64,000 bases of DNA from Athripsodes cinereus (Eukaryota; Arthropoda; Insecta; Trichoptera; Leptoceridae): contig OX388316.1 of NCBI GenBank assembly GCA_947579605.1, positions 19,223,290 through 19,287,289 of the forward strand, written 5' to 3'. Positions 22,901 through 28,404 of the stretch are shown here, one piece after another (within the stretch, counting starts at the first letter, position 1; each line of letters opens with the position of its first letter). A model generated the notes under the pieces. The model did not search any database and was not told where the DNA came from. It saw only the letters and a program-made list of their open reading frames with translations. Both the position numbers and the translations under genes were made by a program.

Positions 22901-25052
22901 TTAAATTTCAAAGCATAGCTATAATATAACTTACACCTACGTGATATTATAAAAGAAAATTAACCGTCAAATACATTTTATCTTTGATATTCAGTTCAGA
23001 GTTCACTTGATTTGAGTATTAATTTTTTTAACTTTTTTATACATGGCTTCTCTCAAACACATTCTTTTAATGAAGTTTTATCTATAGTGGTTTAAATAGT
23101 ATTACTTTCAACCAAAAATATCAAAAAATTAATATGCGAACTATTTGGATTTTTACCCACAATGATTATCCACATGATTTAATATTCAATAGCTATTAAC
23201 GACTTCAATTTTGTAAATTTTTAACGTAGGTTTATGTCTTAAAAAGGATAAAAATTTCTGAAATATAAATTGAAATTACTTGAAAATAAAGTTAGCTTTG
23301 TTTTCTCTTACTCGTAAATTTAAAAATATCTCTAGGCCTTTGAAATATACAGGTACCAAAATTGATTATATTTCTTAGTAATGTTTTATATATGCCAATA
23401 AAAAACCAATTATTAATCTTATTTGAAAGTAAAAAAAACTGACATAAATTGTCTTTTAGAAGTGTAGTAGTTATTAATTTTATCGTTATATATAATTTAG
23501 AAAAAACGGCAAGCATTTGTCTATTCCTTTTATGATTTCTCTACCTCAGTGGCCGGTAAACTTTTAGTACCGTTACCCCAACATTTTCGTAGAAGTCAAT
23601 ATTACCCCTTCATTTTGAAAAGGAGACAACCGAAATTTGTAAATCGAATAATAATTGTTTATATTTGTGAAAATACTAACACGTCTATGAAATAGCAAAT
23701 TAGAGTAATATATCCTTATTACCCCAAAAATTTCATTTCTATCCCATTTGGGGTAGAGAAAAAATTAGTTTTGAAACTTTGATGAAATGAAAGTTTACAC
23801 CCCGACCGCTGCTCTACACAATCTAGCTACGGAAAAGTTAATTATATATTTATTTTTATTGTAAATGTGAGTAAAGTATTTATTATTAAAAAAAAAATGT
23901 TATTCTTCTAGGTGTTTCCTTGGTAATGTGCAAGCCTTACTTGGAAGACATCGGTGTCATGGCCTGCCTGGGAACAGCCTGTATGAATGAAGTACATGAC
24001 ATGACACCTCTTTGTGCCATCAGTGCATCAGGACAAGCCAGAACCTTCTCCAATATGTGCCAGCTAGAACTCACAGCGTGTAAAGACAATATGAGTAAGT
24101 TTTACTTTATATCGGCAATGTATTGCCTCTATGACATAACTTATCATCTTGCAAGTAATGATTATAAAGAAGTTGGAATAATTTCATTAATTGTATCGGC
24201 ATTAACTTTGTAACACTTCATTTTAAATTATACCAATTCAGTATAGATCAGCGCCTGATGATGCGAACTCGGAGTCCGCGAAACCGGTCGTGCGTTAGTC
24301 TTACTCAACAGTAACACAAAACAATATAATAAATATTTATTTTATTTTATATGATAATTTAAGTTGGAATAACTTTATGAAAGTTCATTTTAATAGAATT
24401 AAAATAAATTTAAAATAAAAAACTGTATTACTTTTATTACGAACAATATTTTACATAGTCTATGAAACTCAGTTCCTAATGAAACTCACTGATGATGATT
24501 GGAAGTCCATTTCAAGATCAAAATTAAAAAAAAACACAATATGTAGTTAACTTCCATATGACTTTTATTAACTTTGCGTACTAGTATTCGGAGACTCTCG
24601 ACTCCATCATCAGGCGATTAGTAAAAAGTGAAATAAGATACAGACAACACGAGCTTCTCCCAACATTCTTTTGTTCAAATCCTATAACTTTGTCTCAATA
24701 TCTTATTTCACTTTTTACTAATCGCCTGATGATGGAGTCGAGAGTCTCCGAATACTAGTACGCGAAGTTAATAAAAGTCATTCGGAAGTTAACTACATAT
24801 TGTGTTTTTTTTTTCAATTTTATCTCACCGATGATGGGTGTCTACCCGAAAGGCCTCGAATCAAATATTGATCAAAGTGAAAACAATGAATTGTTTTATT
24901 TTAAATCTATTTTGATTCTATCTGGGAAGGTATCAAGATATTTTTTCTTCTCAGAAGATTTCCATTTCCTCGCATTTATTTATTACTTTGGTCATATACA
25001 TATATTTTTTCCTTTTTCAGTATATGCTGTAGTTCGAGAAGGAGAATGCTGA
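4927..25052 (+). CDS. Kazal-like (vasotab-like) secreted protein, gene 1, three exons
   Basis: Joining 4927-4963, 23912-24094 and 25021-25052 gives 252 nt and an 83-aa protein. Residues 1-19 form a signal peptide with a hydrophobic core (VLIFMYIGVSLV). The mature part has the six Kazal cysteines C31, C36, C47, C62, C69 and C83, with the family's PLC..., SNMC core and a GEC ending. C47-C62 (15 residues) and C62-C69 (7 residues) are spaced exactly as in gene 2. Both introns are phase 1 and use gtaagt donors with tag or cag acceptors. Known Kazal domains inhibit serine proteases; vasotab-like members can have other extracellular roles. The target cannot be read from the sequence. Intron 1 is about 18.9 kb and filled with repeats; intron 2 carries hammerhead-like motifs. 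Exons 2 and 3 are well supported. Exon 1 rests on a matching signal peptide, phase and donor across a long gap. Confidence 0.72.
5004..5220 (+). repeat. SINE-like family copy, diverged, in intron 1
   Basis: It is recognisable by CATGGAGTCACCGG, GTGTTCGAGGGTGTCC, GACACGCATCTTGAATG and GTCGTGATGGTATA in family order. It begins only about 40 bp after the exon 1 donor. Confidence 0.7.
5730..5830 (-). repeat. LINE 3' tail (- strand)
   Basis: A TTTATTTATTTATTTATG run on the + strand is the reverse complement of an (AAAT)n retroposon tail. It adjoins sequence containing GCAAAGGCTGATGCAG (- strand), similar in style to the LINE ends near 700 and 41400. Confidence 0.45.
6049..6180 (-). mobile_element. 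RTE-like LINE 3' fragment
   Basis: The + strand reads TTCTTCTTTTC, then CAGGTTTCTCCAATGTTGG, then GATCACTTCTG. This is the reverse complement of the coding 3' end seen at 49990-50095 (GATCGCCAACGTTGG...). It is heavily diverged and non-coding. Confidence 0.6.
6930..7071. mobile_element. Palindromic MITE, CACTGAGAAAAATA family
   Basis: The 142-bp element has long inverted arms beginning CACTGAGAAAAATACTAACG and ending with the complement. The arms extend through CACAACGAATC and GGTACGTA almost to the centre. No target duplication can be identified, so the superfamily is left open. A longer relative is at 38876-39119. Confidence 0.8.
7072..9283. other. Intron 1 of gene 1, AT-rich, no repeat recognised
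   Basis: Only short low-complexity open frames are present. A roughly 18-bp motif, TAATTATCATTGAAGCAA, occurs twice near 7693 and 7724. Nothing else stands out. Confidence 0.4.
9284..9865 (-). mobile_element. RTE-like LINE 3' fragment split by two MITEs
   Basis: The + strand pieces 9284-9365 (TTCTTCTTTCAG..., GATGTTGGCGATCACTC, GCGCTGTGCGGA) and 9752-9865 (CGCAGCCACGACAACTGTCT, CGTCCCTCAATCTTGCC) align in order with the reverse complement of the LINE 3' end at 49890-50095. The 386 bp between them are two MITE copies. Confidence 0.75.
9366..9751. mobile_element. Two head-to-tail palindromic MITEs
   Basis: Copy 1 (9366-9550) is bounded by GAGGCCTGAGTCAAAACAC and its complement. Its arms extend through AACGTTCGAATATAGACGAC toward a short centre. 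Copy 2 (9551-9751) is a diverged version that keeps the right TIR (TGTGTTTTGACTTAGGCCTC) but has a degraded left TIR. Superfamily unassigned. Confidence 0.78.
9868..9963 (-). repeat. SINE-like family copy, truncated
   Basis: The + strand TACTACTGCATCATCATTGG, ATATCCCACAATTGGGGTAG and CCAGCAGACCAGCTACATG match the reverse of the family's GTGATGG-proximal half, including a remnant of the (TAG)n tail. Confidence 0.75.
10199..10315 (-). repeat. SINE-like family copy, diverged
   Basis: GGTAACCAGTATGCTTACTG, GCAAGTTGTCTTCTTCGTG and AAAATCTCATTGCTGA follow the family's reverse order. Confidence 0.55.
10316..11050. other. Intron 1 of gene 1, nothing recognised
   Basis: AT-rich sequence with no open frame, tandem array or palindrome that I can support. 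Confidence 0.4.
11051..11200 (-). repeat. tRNA-derived SINE (family 2), degenerate copy
   Basis: Read on the - strand it begins GTGTGGCCAGAGTAGCG and carries the pol III B-box GGGTTCAATTTCC, followed by GAATGAAAGATGACC. It aligns with the better copy at 60838-60965. The + strand shows GGAAATTGAACCCGGGAC. Confidence 0.75.
11377..11436 (+). repeat. 30-bp direct duplication
   Basis: Two identical adjacent 30-bp units begin CACTAATATAGAATATT and end GAAGGAA. Confidence 0.9.
11531..11565. repeat. GC-rich perfect 16-bp hairpin
   Basis: CGGGCTCGCTGACGTG (11531-11546), a 3-nt AAA loop and the exact complement (11550-11565) lie in AT-rich DNA. The loop is too short for a microRNA precursor. It has no T-tract that would suggest a terminator. 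The arms carry CACGTCA/TGACGTG, which resembles CRE or bHLH-type sites. Confidence 0.9.
12355..12526 (-). repeat. tRNA-derived SINE (family 1)
   Basis: On the - strand a tRNA-like head (GTCGGTAGCCTGGAGGTAGA) contains the B-box GGTTCGATCCC. It is followed by a body with CCGTGAAAG, GCTTTTAGCTTAGTGTG and GGTTTATAAC. A second copy is at 30945-31118. The high similarity of the two copies points to a coherent SINE family. Confidence 0.85.
12569..12925 (-). mobile_element. Two LINE 3'-end copies (- strand)
   Basis: 12569-12725 is the reverse complement of the LINE 3' UTR at 37550-37690, sharing TTCTTCTTGCACATCATCAT and GCAGTGGCGAGATTATCAC. 12835-12925 repeats a diverged version (GCACGTTATCATTATAATAC, GCAGTGGCGAGATTATTAGG). 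Another TTTATTTATTTTATTCTTCACC tail near 13543 may be a third relic. Confidence 0.75.
12926..14404. other. Intron 1 of gene 1, low-complexity DNA
   Basis: Apart from the possible LINE tail near 13543-13620, no feature is supported. The 72-aa open frame at 14006-14224 is AT-rich and unrecognised. Confidence 0.35.
14405..15280. repeat. 39-bp minisatellite, about 22 copies
   Basis: The unit contains CATTGATCACAATATATAC, then ATTTATTCACTC and TTACTGTA, 39 bp in all. Because 39 is a multiple of three and the unit lacks stops, several frames on both strands stay open as 13-residue repeat peptides (for example YIDHNIFIYSLLL). These are by-products, not genes. Variants cluster in blocks: ATATATAC-type and ATATATTC-type units run T, A6, T4, A6, T, two AAATATTC, T2, A. 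This indicates block-wise duplication. Confidence 0.95.
15300..15375 (-). repeat. Probable LINE 3' UTR relic
   Basis: GGGCGTGATCTCTTCCAAC followed by TAACCC is shared with 33903-33955 and resembles the reverse of the GGAAGAAATCACTATATAGT part of the LINE at 37550. Low divergence control, so only a tentative call. Confidence 0.4.
15376..16851. other. Intron 1 of gene 1, nothing recognised
   Basis: AT-rich sequence with no supportable gene or repeat. Confidence 0.4.
16852..16925 (+). repeat. Solo arm of a palindromic element
   Basis: TTTGTTACATGAATTTAAAA, then ACGCTTTCGCGATTTC, GTGTACCTACACC and ATTGACGAGCTTTTCAA match one arm of the palindrome at 19162-19502. No complementary arm is nearby. 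Confidence 0.85.
16926..17975. other. Intron 1 of gene 1, nothing recognised
   Basis: Only short AT-rich open frames (17182-17367, 17700-17951) are present, without recognisable domains. Confidence 0.4.
17987..18318 (-). mobile_element. 5'-truncated RTE/BovB-like LINE with 11-bp TSD
   Basis: The fragment encodes the last ~110 residues of the same RT found at 57650-57986, including RRARWIGHVIRQE, RGRPRREYLEDLL and TAQDREEWRRR. It ends with the same very short 3' UTR and (AG)n tail. Flanking TTCATAATATT occurs at 17976-17986 and 18319-18329, an 11-bp target duplication. The piece is nearly identical to its counterpart at 57.7-58.0 kb, so the insertion is young. Confidence 0.93.
18330..19161. 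other. Intron 1 of gene 1 with one SINE-like fragment
   Basis: At 18752-18862 (+) a diverged SINE-like family copy is visible (TATTTTTATTGGCAATGAAA, GTCTGCTGACTATCCCAC, GATGCAGTGATAGTG). The remainder is AT-rich with a TAAATAAATAAATTAATT run near 18603. Confidence 0.55.
19162..19502. mobile_element. Palindromic MITE interrupted in its left arm
   Basis: The outer arm segments GAATTTCTATGTTTATTTG (from 19163) and the complement ending at 19502 pair. The inner arms (19357-19420 and 19425-19478) pair through ATTTAAAATACGC, CGCGATTTC, GTGTACCTACACC and TTGACGAG. The left arm is split by about 168 bp of foreign sequence at 19188-19355. Confidence 0.85.
19188..19355 (+). mobile_element. LINE/retroposon 3'-end insertion
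   Basis: The inserted segment ends TTGACAATAAAGTGTTTATT and (ATT)n. This is a 3' UTR with a polyadenylation signal and simple-repeat tail, typical of a 5'-truncated LINE. ATGA is found on both sides, a minimal target duplication. Confidence 0.6.
19798..20160 (-). repeat. LINE 3' end (- strand)
   Basis: A TTTATTTATTTATTTATT run opens the segment, the reverse of an (AAAT)n tail, next to GCCCCACTAGATCGAAATCT and GTTCTGGGGCAATAC. The upstream limit is unclear. Confidence 0.45.
20186..20625 (+). repeat. SINE-like family copy carrying an internal minisatellite
   Basis: The left flank (CAATCCAGCGATGATATGGC, ACCCATCTTAAGG) matches the family's TTCAGCGATGAGGTTTGCC, ACCCATCCTGAATG segment. The right flank (AGAGGACAGTTTTTTACATG, GAATATCGTGATAGTG) matches its AGAGGACAGTTTGCATG and ATGCCGTGATGG segments. 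The stretch between has expanded into 36-bp repeats. Confidence 0.8.
20233..20550. repeat. 36-bp minisatellite, about 9 copies
   Basis: The unit contains GTTTTTAACATTTTGAAGCA, CTTAGAGG and ACGAATGC. The 36-bp period keeps frames open on both strands (a 12-residue ILKHLEDECVFN-type repeat on the + strand). These are expected artefacts of a stop-free unit, not protein genes. Confidence 0.93.
20626..22190. other. Intron 1 of gene 1, sparse relics
   Basis: A short reverse SINE-like fragment is visible at about 21468-21535 (GCGGGGTAACCAGTGACC, CATCCTCTCTGTGC). The stretch 21080-21460 ends in AATAAATG and AAATAAAATAAATAG and may be a LINE 3' UTR, but I cannot prove it. Confidence 0.4.
22192..22345 (-). 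repeat. SINE-like family copy with (TAG)n tail remnant
   Basis: ACTACTACTATGCCATCACG, then CCACAAGTGGAGTAGC, AAACTGTCCTCTCC and TTCATTGCTGAATTTAAG follow the family in reverse. The ACTACTACTA run is the complement of the (TAG)n tail. Confidence 0.82.
22346..23538. other. Intron 1 of gene 1, nothing recognised
   Basis: AT-rich sequence with two short - strand open frames (22627-22824, 23292-23516), neither with a domain. Confidence 0.4.
23547..23811. mobile_element. hAT-type MITE just upstream of gene 1 exon 2
   Basis: The ends CAGTGGCCGGTAAAC and ACCCCGACCGCTG form imperfect inverted repeats of the hAT CAGNGG type. The flanks CTCTACCT (23539-23546) and CTCTACAC (23812-23819) agree at 6 of 8 bases, as expected for an aged 8-bp duplication. 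It lies 100 bp from the exon 2 acceptor. Confidence 0.75.
23912..24094 (+). CDS. Gene 1 exon 2 (Kazal domain)
   Basis: Bounded by a TTCTTCTAG acceptor and a gtaagt donor. It encodes 60 full codons spanning the end of the signal peptide and Kazal cysteines 1-5 (MACLGTAC, MTPLCAISASG, SNMCQLELTAC). The codons are GC-richer than the surrounding intron. This exon gives the strongest single support for gene 1. Confidence 0.85.
24251..24293 (+). ncRNA. Hammerhead ribozyme-like motif (intact core)
   Basis: The segment has CTGATGA (24255-24261), then stem II from TGCGAACTCGGAGTCCGC (GCG/CGC and ACT/AGT around a CGG loop, one mismatch), then GAAA (24280-24283), CCGGTC and GTGC. Stem I pairs GCGC (24251-24254) with GTGC (24290-24293), including one G-U pair. 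The minimal stem III is the self-complementary ACCGGT, and cleavage would follow C24289. All invariant core positions of a hammerhead are present. Very short helix III is characteristic of hammerheads in Penelope-like elements, which probably act as dimers. It sits in gene 1 intron 2 in the sense direction. Activity is inferred, not shown. Confidence 0.7.
24489..24514 (+). ncRNA. Degenerate hammerhead-like relic
   Basis: CTGATGA (24489-24495) is followed by a stem II-like TGGAAGTCCA, but the GAAA box has become TCAA. Probably a decayed copy of the motif that flanks the palindrome on its other side at 24828. Confidence 0.4.
24574..24617 (-). ncRNA. Hammerhead-like motif, left arm
   Basis: This is the complement of the right-arm motif: CTGATGA (- strand, 24613-24607), GGAG/CTCC stem II, then GAAT. 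Stem I is weaker here because GCGA of the right arm has become GCAA. Confidence 0.5.
24722..24765 (+). ncRNA. Hammerhead-like motif, right arm
   Basis: Stem I TCGC (24722-24725) pairs perfectly with GCGA (24762-24765). CTGATGA is at 24726-24732. Stem II is GGAG/CTCC around TCGAGAGT. The next box is GAAT instead of GAAA, and helix III is the palindrome TACTAGTA. The pair equivalent to A15.1-U16.1 is swapped to U-A, which would be expected to weaken or abolish cleavage after C24761. Confidence 0.6.
24828..24861 (+). ncRNA. Hammerhead-like motif, diverged
   Basis: CCGATGA replaces CTGATGA. Stem II is a clean GGGT/ACCC hairpin with a GTCT loop. GAAA is intact and helix III is the palindrome AGGCCT followed by C. 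Stem I does not pair, so this copy is probably inactive. Confidence 0.5.
25021..25052 (+). CDS. Gene 1 exon 3 (C terminus)
   Basis: After a polypyrimidine tract and CAG acceptor, the exon completes an Ile codon and encodes YAVVREGEC, then TGA at 25050-25052. The final GEC supplies Kazal cysteine 6, as in gene 2 (SDGEC), which confirms the join. Confidence 0.85.
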
Positions 25053-25300
25053 TACAACAGTTTATAGATGGTCATTGATAATATTTAATTATTAAATATT
25101 GTCAATGATTGTCTATTCTTTCTTCCAATACCAAAGACGTAGGAGGATGTTAACATCATCGAAACCTTCATTTAATTATTTTTATTTTATTCCTTTGATT
25201 AATATTAAATTATGTAGTTTATAAGCTTATTTAACTTCTAGATTAGTTTATTTTTTAAATATTTTTTATTTATATCTTTCATTCTCTGTTTATTAATAAA
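25053..25300 (+). other. Gene 1 3' UTR with hairpin and poly(A) signal
   Basis: A 37-nt palindrome at 25072-25108 (TCATTGATAATATTTAAT paired with its complement) begins 20 nt after the stop. The first AATAAA is at 25295-25300, about 245 nt downstream. Confidence 0.55.
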
Positions 25301-25595
25301 AAAAAGTATTTTTATTTCTTTGTTATTAAGTATGCTTAGTGAATATATTTTCATCACAACTATTCCTTTCCAACACCTTCATTCCAAGAATTCTGAAATA
25401 AAATACGTAAAAAATATTATATTTAGCGAACGAGTATTTTGGAATTATATTACAAAGATTTTATATAACTTCGAGATTATTTTTTTATTCAATTTAATTT
25501 CAAATAGCTTCATAATTAACTTATACATTTTGTATATGATGAAATATTTTCATAATCAAGTTTATCTTTCAATCAATTTGTAAAACATTACTACG
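25301..25595. other. Intergenic AT-rich DNA downstream of gene 1
   Basis: The 87-aa open frame at 25320-25583 is hydrophobic, AT-driven and unrecognised. No feature is supported. Confidence 0.4.
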
Positions 25596-25730
25596 TCACC
25601 ATCGACTCTTATCCCAAAAATGGAGAAAACAGCAGACTTACTGCATGTAATAAAGACGCAGTTTATCTTTTCCACAATAATACAAAAAAAGACATGCTGG
25701 ATGGTCGACATGCAAGCAAAAACAAACCAA
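25596..25730 (-). repeat. SINE-like family copy, diverged
   Basis: ATCCCAAAAATGGAGAAAAC, GCAGACTTACTGCATG and GCAGTTTATCTTTTCCAC follow the reverse family order. Confidence 0.6.
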
Positions 25731-25854
25731 ATGCAAATGATATTTCACATTTCTTTCGAAGAATCTCAGGATTCAAGCAGCGTGTAAAATATTTGGTTTA
25801 TTTTGTTTCACTCTGATATACATAATTGCTACATAAATAAGAGTCAATATTTGG

Positions 25855-25980
25855 GTTTAGTGTCCTGATGTTAGAGTCTTGGACTTCATAGCGAAATATC
25901 CAAGGTTCGAAACCCACTCCAACTATATGATATAAACATTAAACAGTCACTTGATGAGGTACATTTAAGTTAATTATACT
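25855..25980 (+). repeat. tRNA-like SINE head (family 3)
   Basis: A tRNA-shaped stretch, GTGTCCTGATGTTAGAGTC, continues to a B-box AAGGTTCGAAACCCACTCC. There is no terminator-like T run and it is followed by AT-rich body sequence, so a SINE or tRNA relic is more likely than a functional tRNA gene. Confidence 0.5.
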
Positions 25981-26602
25981 CGTTTACCTAAATTCAAAGT
26001 GAAATAAACACATTACAATGATTACCTACAAAAAAACAAAAATATTGTTCTACAATGCTTTCATTTATACGTAAAGAACGATAATATAAATATCAATTTA
26101 GGTGATTTCCTTTATGAAAATAAAATAGTCACAACTTTTCCATTTTAAAGCAAAACAAATAAGCTATTATTAAAGAAAATCATATTCATTCGTTTTATTT
26201 ACAGCGAGGCGTCAAAACGTTTAAAAACAATTTGAGCATTTGAATTTCTTTTGAAAATATTCATGGCTCACCTCTCACAGAAGTGTGAAAAATCTTTTAG
26301 GTAGATAAACAAAAAATATTCAAATTTGTAGATATTCTTATAAACTAAAGGTATGATGCTAATATGACATTGCTTAAAAATACCTTAAGTATATGATATT
26401 CATTCTTAAAATTTCCATAACAGCTCTCCACCCTTTTCATGTTAGCTCTCACGTTTGTGTAAAGAATTCAAAGGAATTAAATAAATATATTTCCCAAGCC
26501 TCATCCCTATGAATACAGAAACATTAGTTAATGTAAATAATAAGAACTCCTACCATGAAATATAATAAATATTTGAGTCCCTTTATATGTATGTATTTTT
26601 AA
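25981..26602. other. Intergenic, nothing recognised
   Basis: AT-rich, no gene or repeat supported. Confidence 0.4.
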
Positions 26603-27163
26603 GGCGCTTCTTCTATACAGCCAAGCAATTAGAGAGCTAATAGCCCAGAATCTCTCATTGATTGAGTAATATTATAGAATTATTTTGGGGTAATGTAGGC
26701 GCTTCTTCTACACAAATAAGCAATAAGAGAGCTAATAGCACAGAATCTCTCATTGATTGAGTAATTATAGAAATATTTTGGGGTAATGTAGGCGCTTCTT
26801 CTACACAAATAAGCAATAAGAGAGCTAATAGCCCAGAATCTCTCATTGATTGAGTAATATTATAGAATTATTTTGGGGTAATGTAGGCGCTTCTTCTACA
26901 CAAATAAGCAATAAGAGAGCTAATAGCACAGAATCTCTCATTGATTGAGTAATTATAGAAATATTTTGGGGTAATGTAGGCGCTTCTTCTACACAAATAA
27001 GCAATAAGAGAGCTAATAGCACAGAATCTCTCATTGATTGAGTAATTATAGAAATATTTTGGGGTAATGTAGGCGCTTCTTCTACACAAATAAGCAATAA
27101 GAGAGCTAATAGCACAGAATCTCTCATTGATTGAGTAATTATAGAAATATTTTGGGGTAATGT
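26603..27163. repeat. 93/95-bp tandem array, six copies
   Basis: Units start at 26603, 26698, 26791, 26886, 26979 and 27072, each with GGCGCTTCTTCTA, AGAGAGCTAATAGC, TCTCTCATTGATTGAG and TATTTTGGGGTAATGTA. The 95-bp form (CCCAGAA with ATTATAGAATTAT) and the 93-bp form (CACAGAA with ATTATAGAAATAT) run 95-93-95-93-93-93. Open frames on the - strand arise from the 31-codon period and are not genes. Confidence 0.95.
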
Positions 27164-28111
27164 ATGTATAGGTAGGTATACATAAATTTTACATATTGAA
27201 AAATATATTTATATTACTCGGATATATATCAGATTATATTTCAATTTTTCAAACTGTCAGTAATTCATAAATCAGATCACCATCCTTTGTCCAAATAGTT
27301 TTGCTTTATATAAATTTAATTATTTATTAAGAAAAAAAAACAAAAGCAATACGAGTTCATTTTTCATTACTGAAAGTATATTAAGAATTATTTAGAAATT
27401 AACCACACTAGCATCATGGCTGTGTTGAAGTCACAAATAAATACGTCAATAATATCTATTACTCTCTTGCCTAGGCACTAGGCACATTACTACACAAACA
27501 TCCTCTTCCCCTTATCAAATTTGAGTTTTCGCTATACGTCTATAGATCCATGTCCATAACCGCTGTCTCCAGGACCTCTGGCGACCCCAAATTGAGTATT
27601 TCAACACACATATTTAACACTCATTTTTGTCAGCTTCTTCACGAGTTACCCATCAGCCTTTTGTCATCTTCCACAGCCGCTATTACGGTTTCAAAGGTAT
27701 AATTAATATATTCTGACATTCAAAGTATGATTATTCTCTTAATAAATCCATGTTCAGAGCTAGTAACAATAATATATTTTAGGTACACAGTTCTTAATGT
27801 TCTCATTAATTCCATACAAAAAGGAAGTCAACTCCATCCACTAAAAGACCTTTTCTTACTTCTATGAATTTCTGTAATAAATACTACTGTCTTGATAGTA
27901 AATGAAAAAATGTACATATTTATATAAATAAATAAACACTACACTTTTCTTTTGTGTTAATAAATGACGTAGATTTAACATATTTTTTTCCAAAGAACTG
28001 AGATTTCTTAGAAATTTTTACTAGTTCAGTCCAATTTTTATTCCTTATTCATCATATTAGTAAATAATCTCGTATAAATATCCTCTATAATAAATTTAAT
28101 AGAAAGTCGTG
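27164..28111. other. Intergenic with one diverged repeat
   Basis: 27495-27625 shares ACATCCTCTTCCCC, GTCCATAACC and CAGGACCTCTGGCGAC with 36740-36870, in the same order and orientation. The rest is featureless AT-rich DNA. Confidence 0.45.
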
Positions 28112-28404
28112 GAACACTTGGCAATGGGTAGGTCTCCCACTGTTTCCTGTAAGTTTTTAGTGTCCCGTAAAAGACAAGTGTTAAAAAAACGTCTTAAGTT
28201 TAGAAATGAGGTTATTCCACTTATGTCTTACTGAATGTCTTACGGCCGGTTGCAATAATCTATATTTTCATTATTATCAGAAAAAAGCTTTTATGTAAAA
28301 TGTATTGTAGAATAGATTTTAACTGATAGCAATGGATAGATATATTATTTAAACCTACGTTTAATGTTTTCTTGGCATAAAGATCTACCCCACTTATGGA
28401 AAAT

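Larger units (their letters stand above)
24517..24822. mobile_element. Long palindrome with hammerhead-like arms (Penelope-like terminus?)
   Basis: Arms 24517-24643 and 24690-24822 are nearly perfect complements (shared AACACAATATGTAGTTAACT, CTAGTATTCGGAGACTCTCG, AAAAAGTGAAATAAGATA) around a 46-nt loop. Each arm carries a hammerhead-like sequence, so one copy lies on each strand. No coding capacity is present. No TIR type fits a known DNA transposon. Confidence 0.75.

Noticed and set aside
24831..25052. 73-aa ORF overlapping gene 1 exon 3
   Set aside because: Only its last 10 codons, after the CAG acceptor, belong to the gene; the upstream part is intron and repeat.
25855..25930. Possible tRNA gene
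   Set aside because: No convincing cloverleaf and no terminator; SINE or tRNA relic preferred.
26655..27127. Leucine-rich ORFs (LLALLLLICVEEAP repeats), membrane-like
   Set aside because: Produced by the 31-codon period of the 93-bp array; no start context, and the other frames are equally open.
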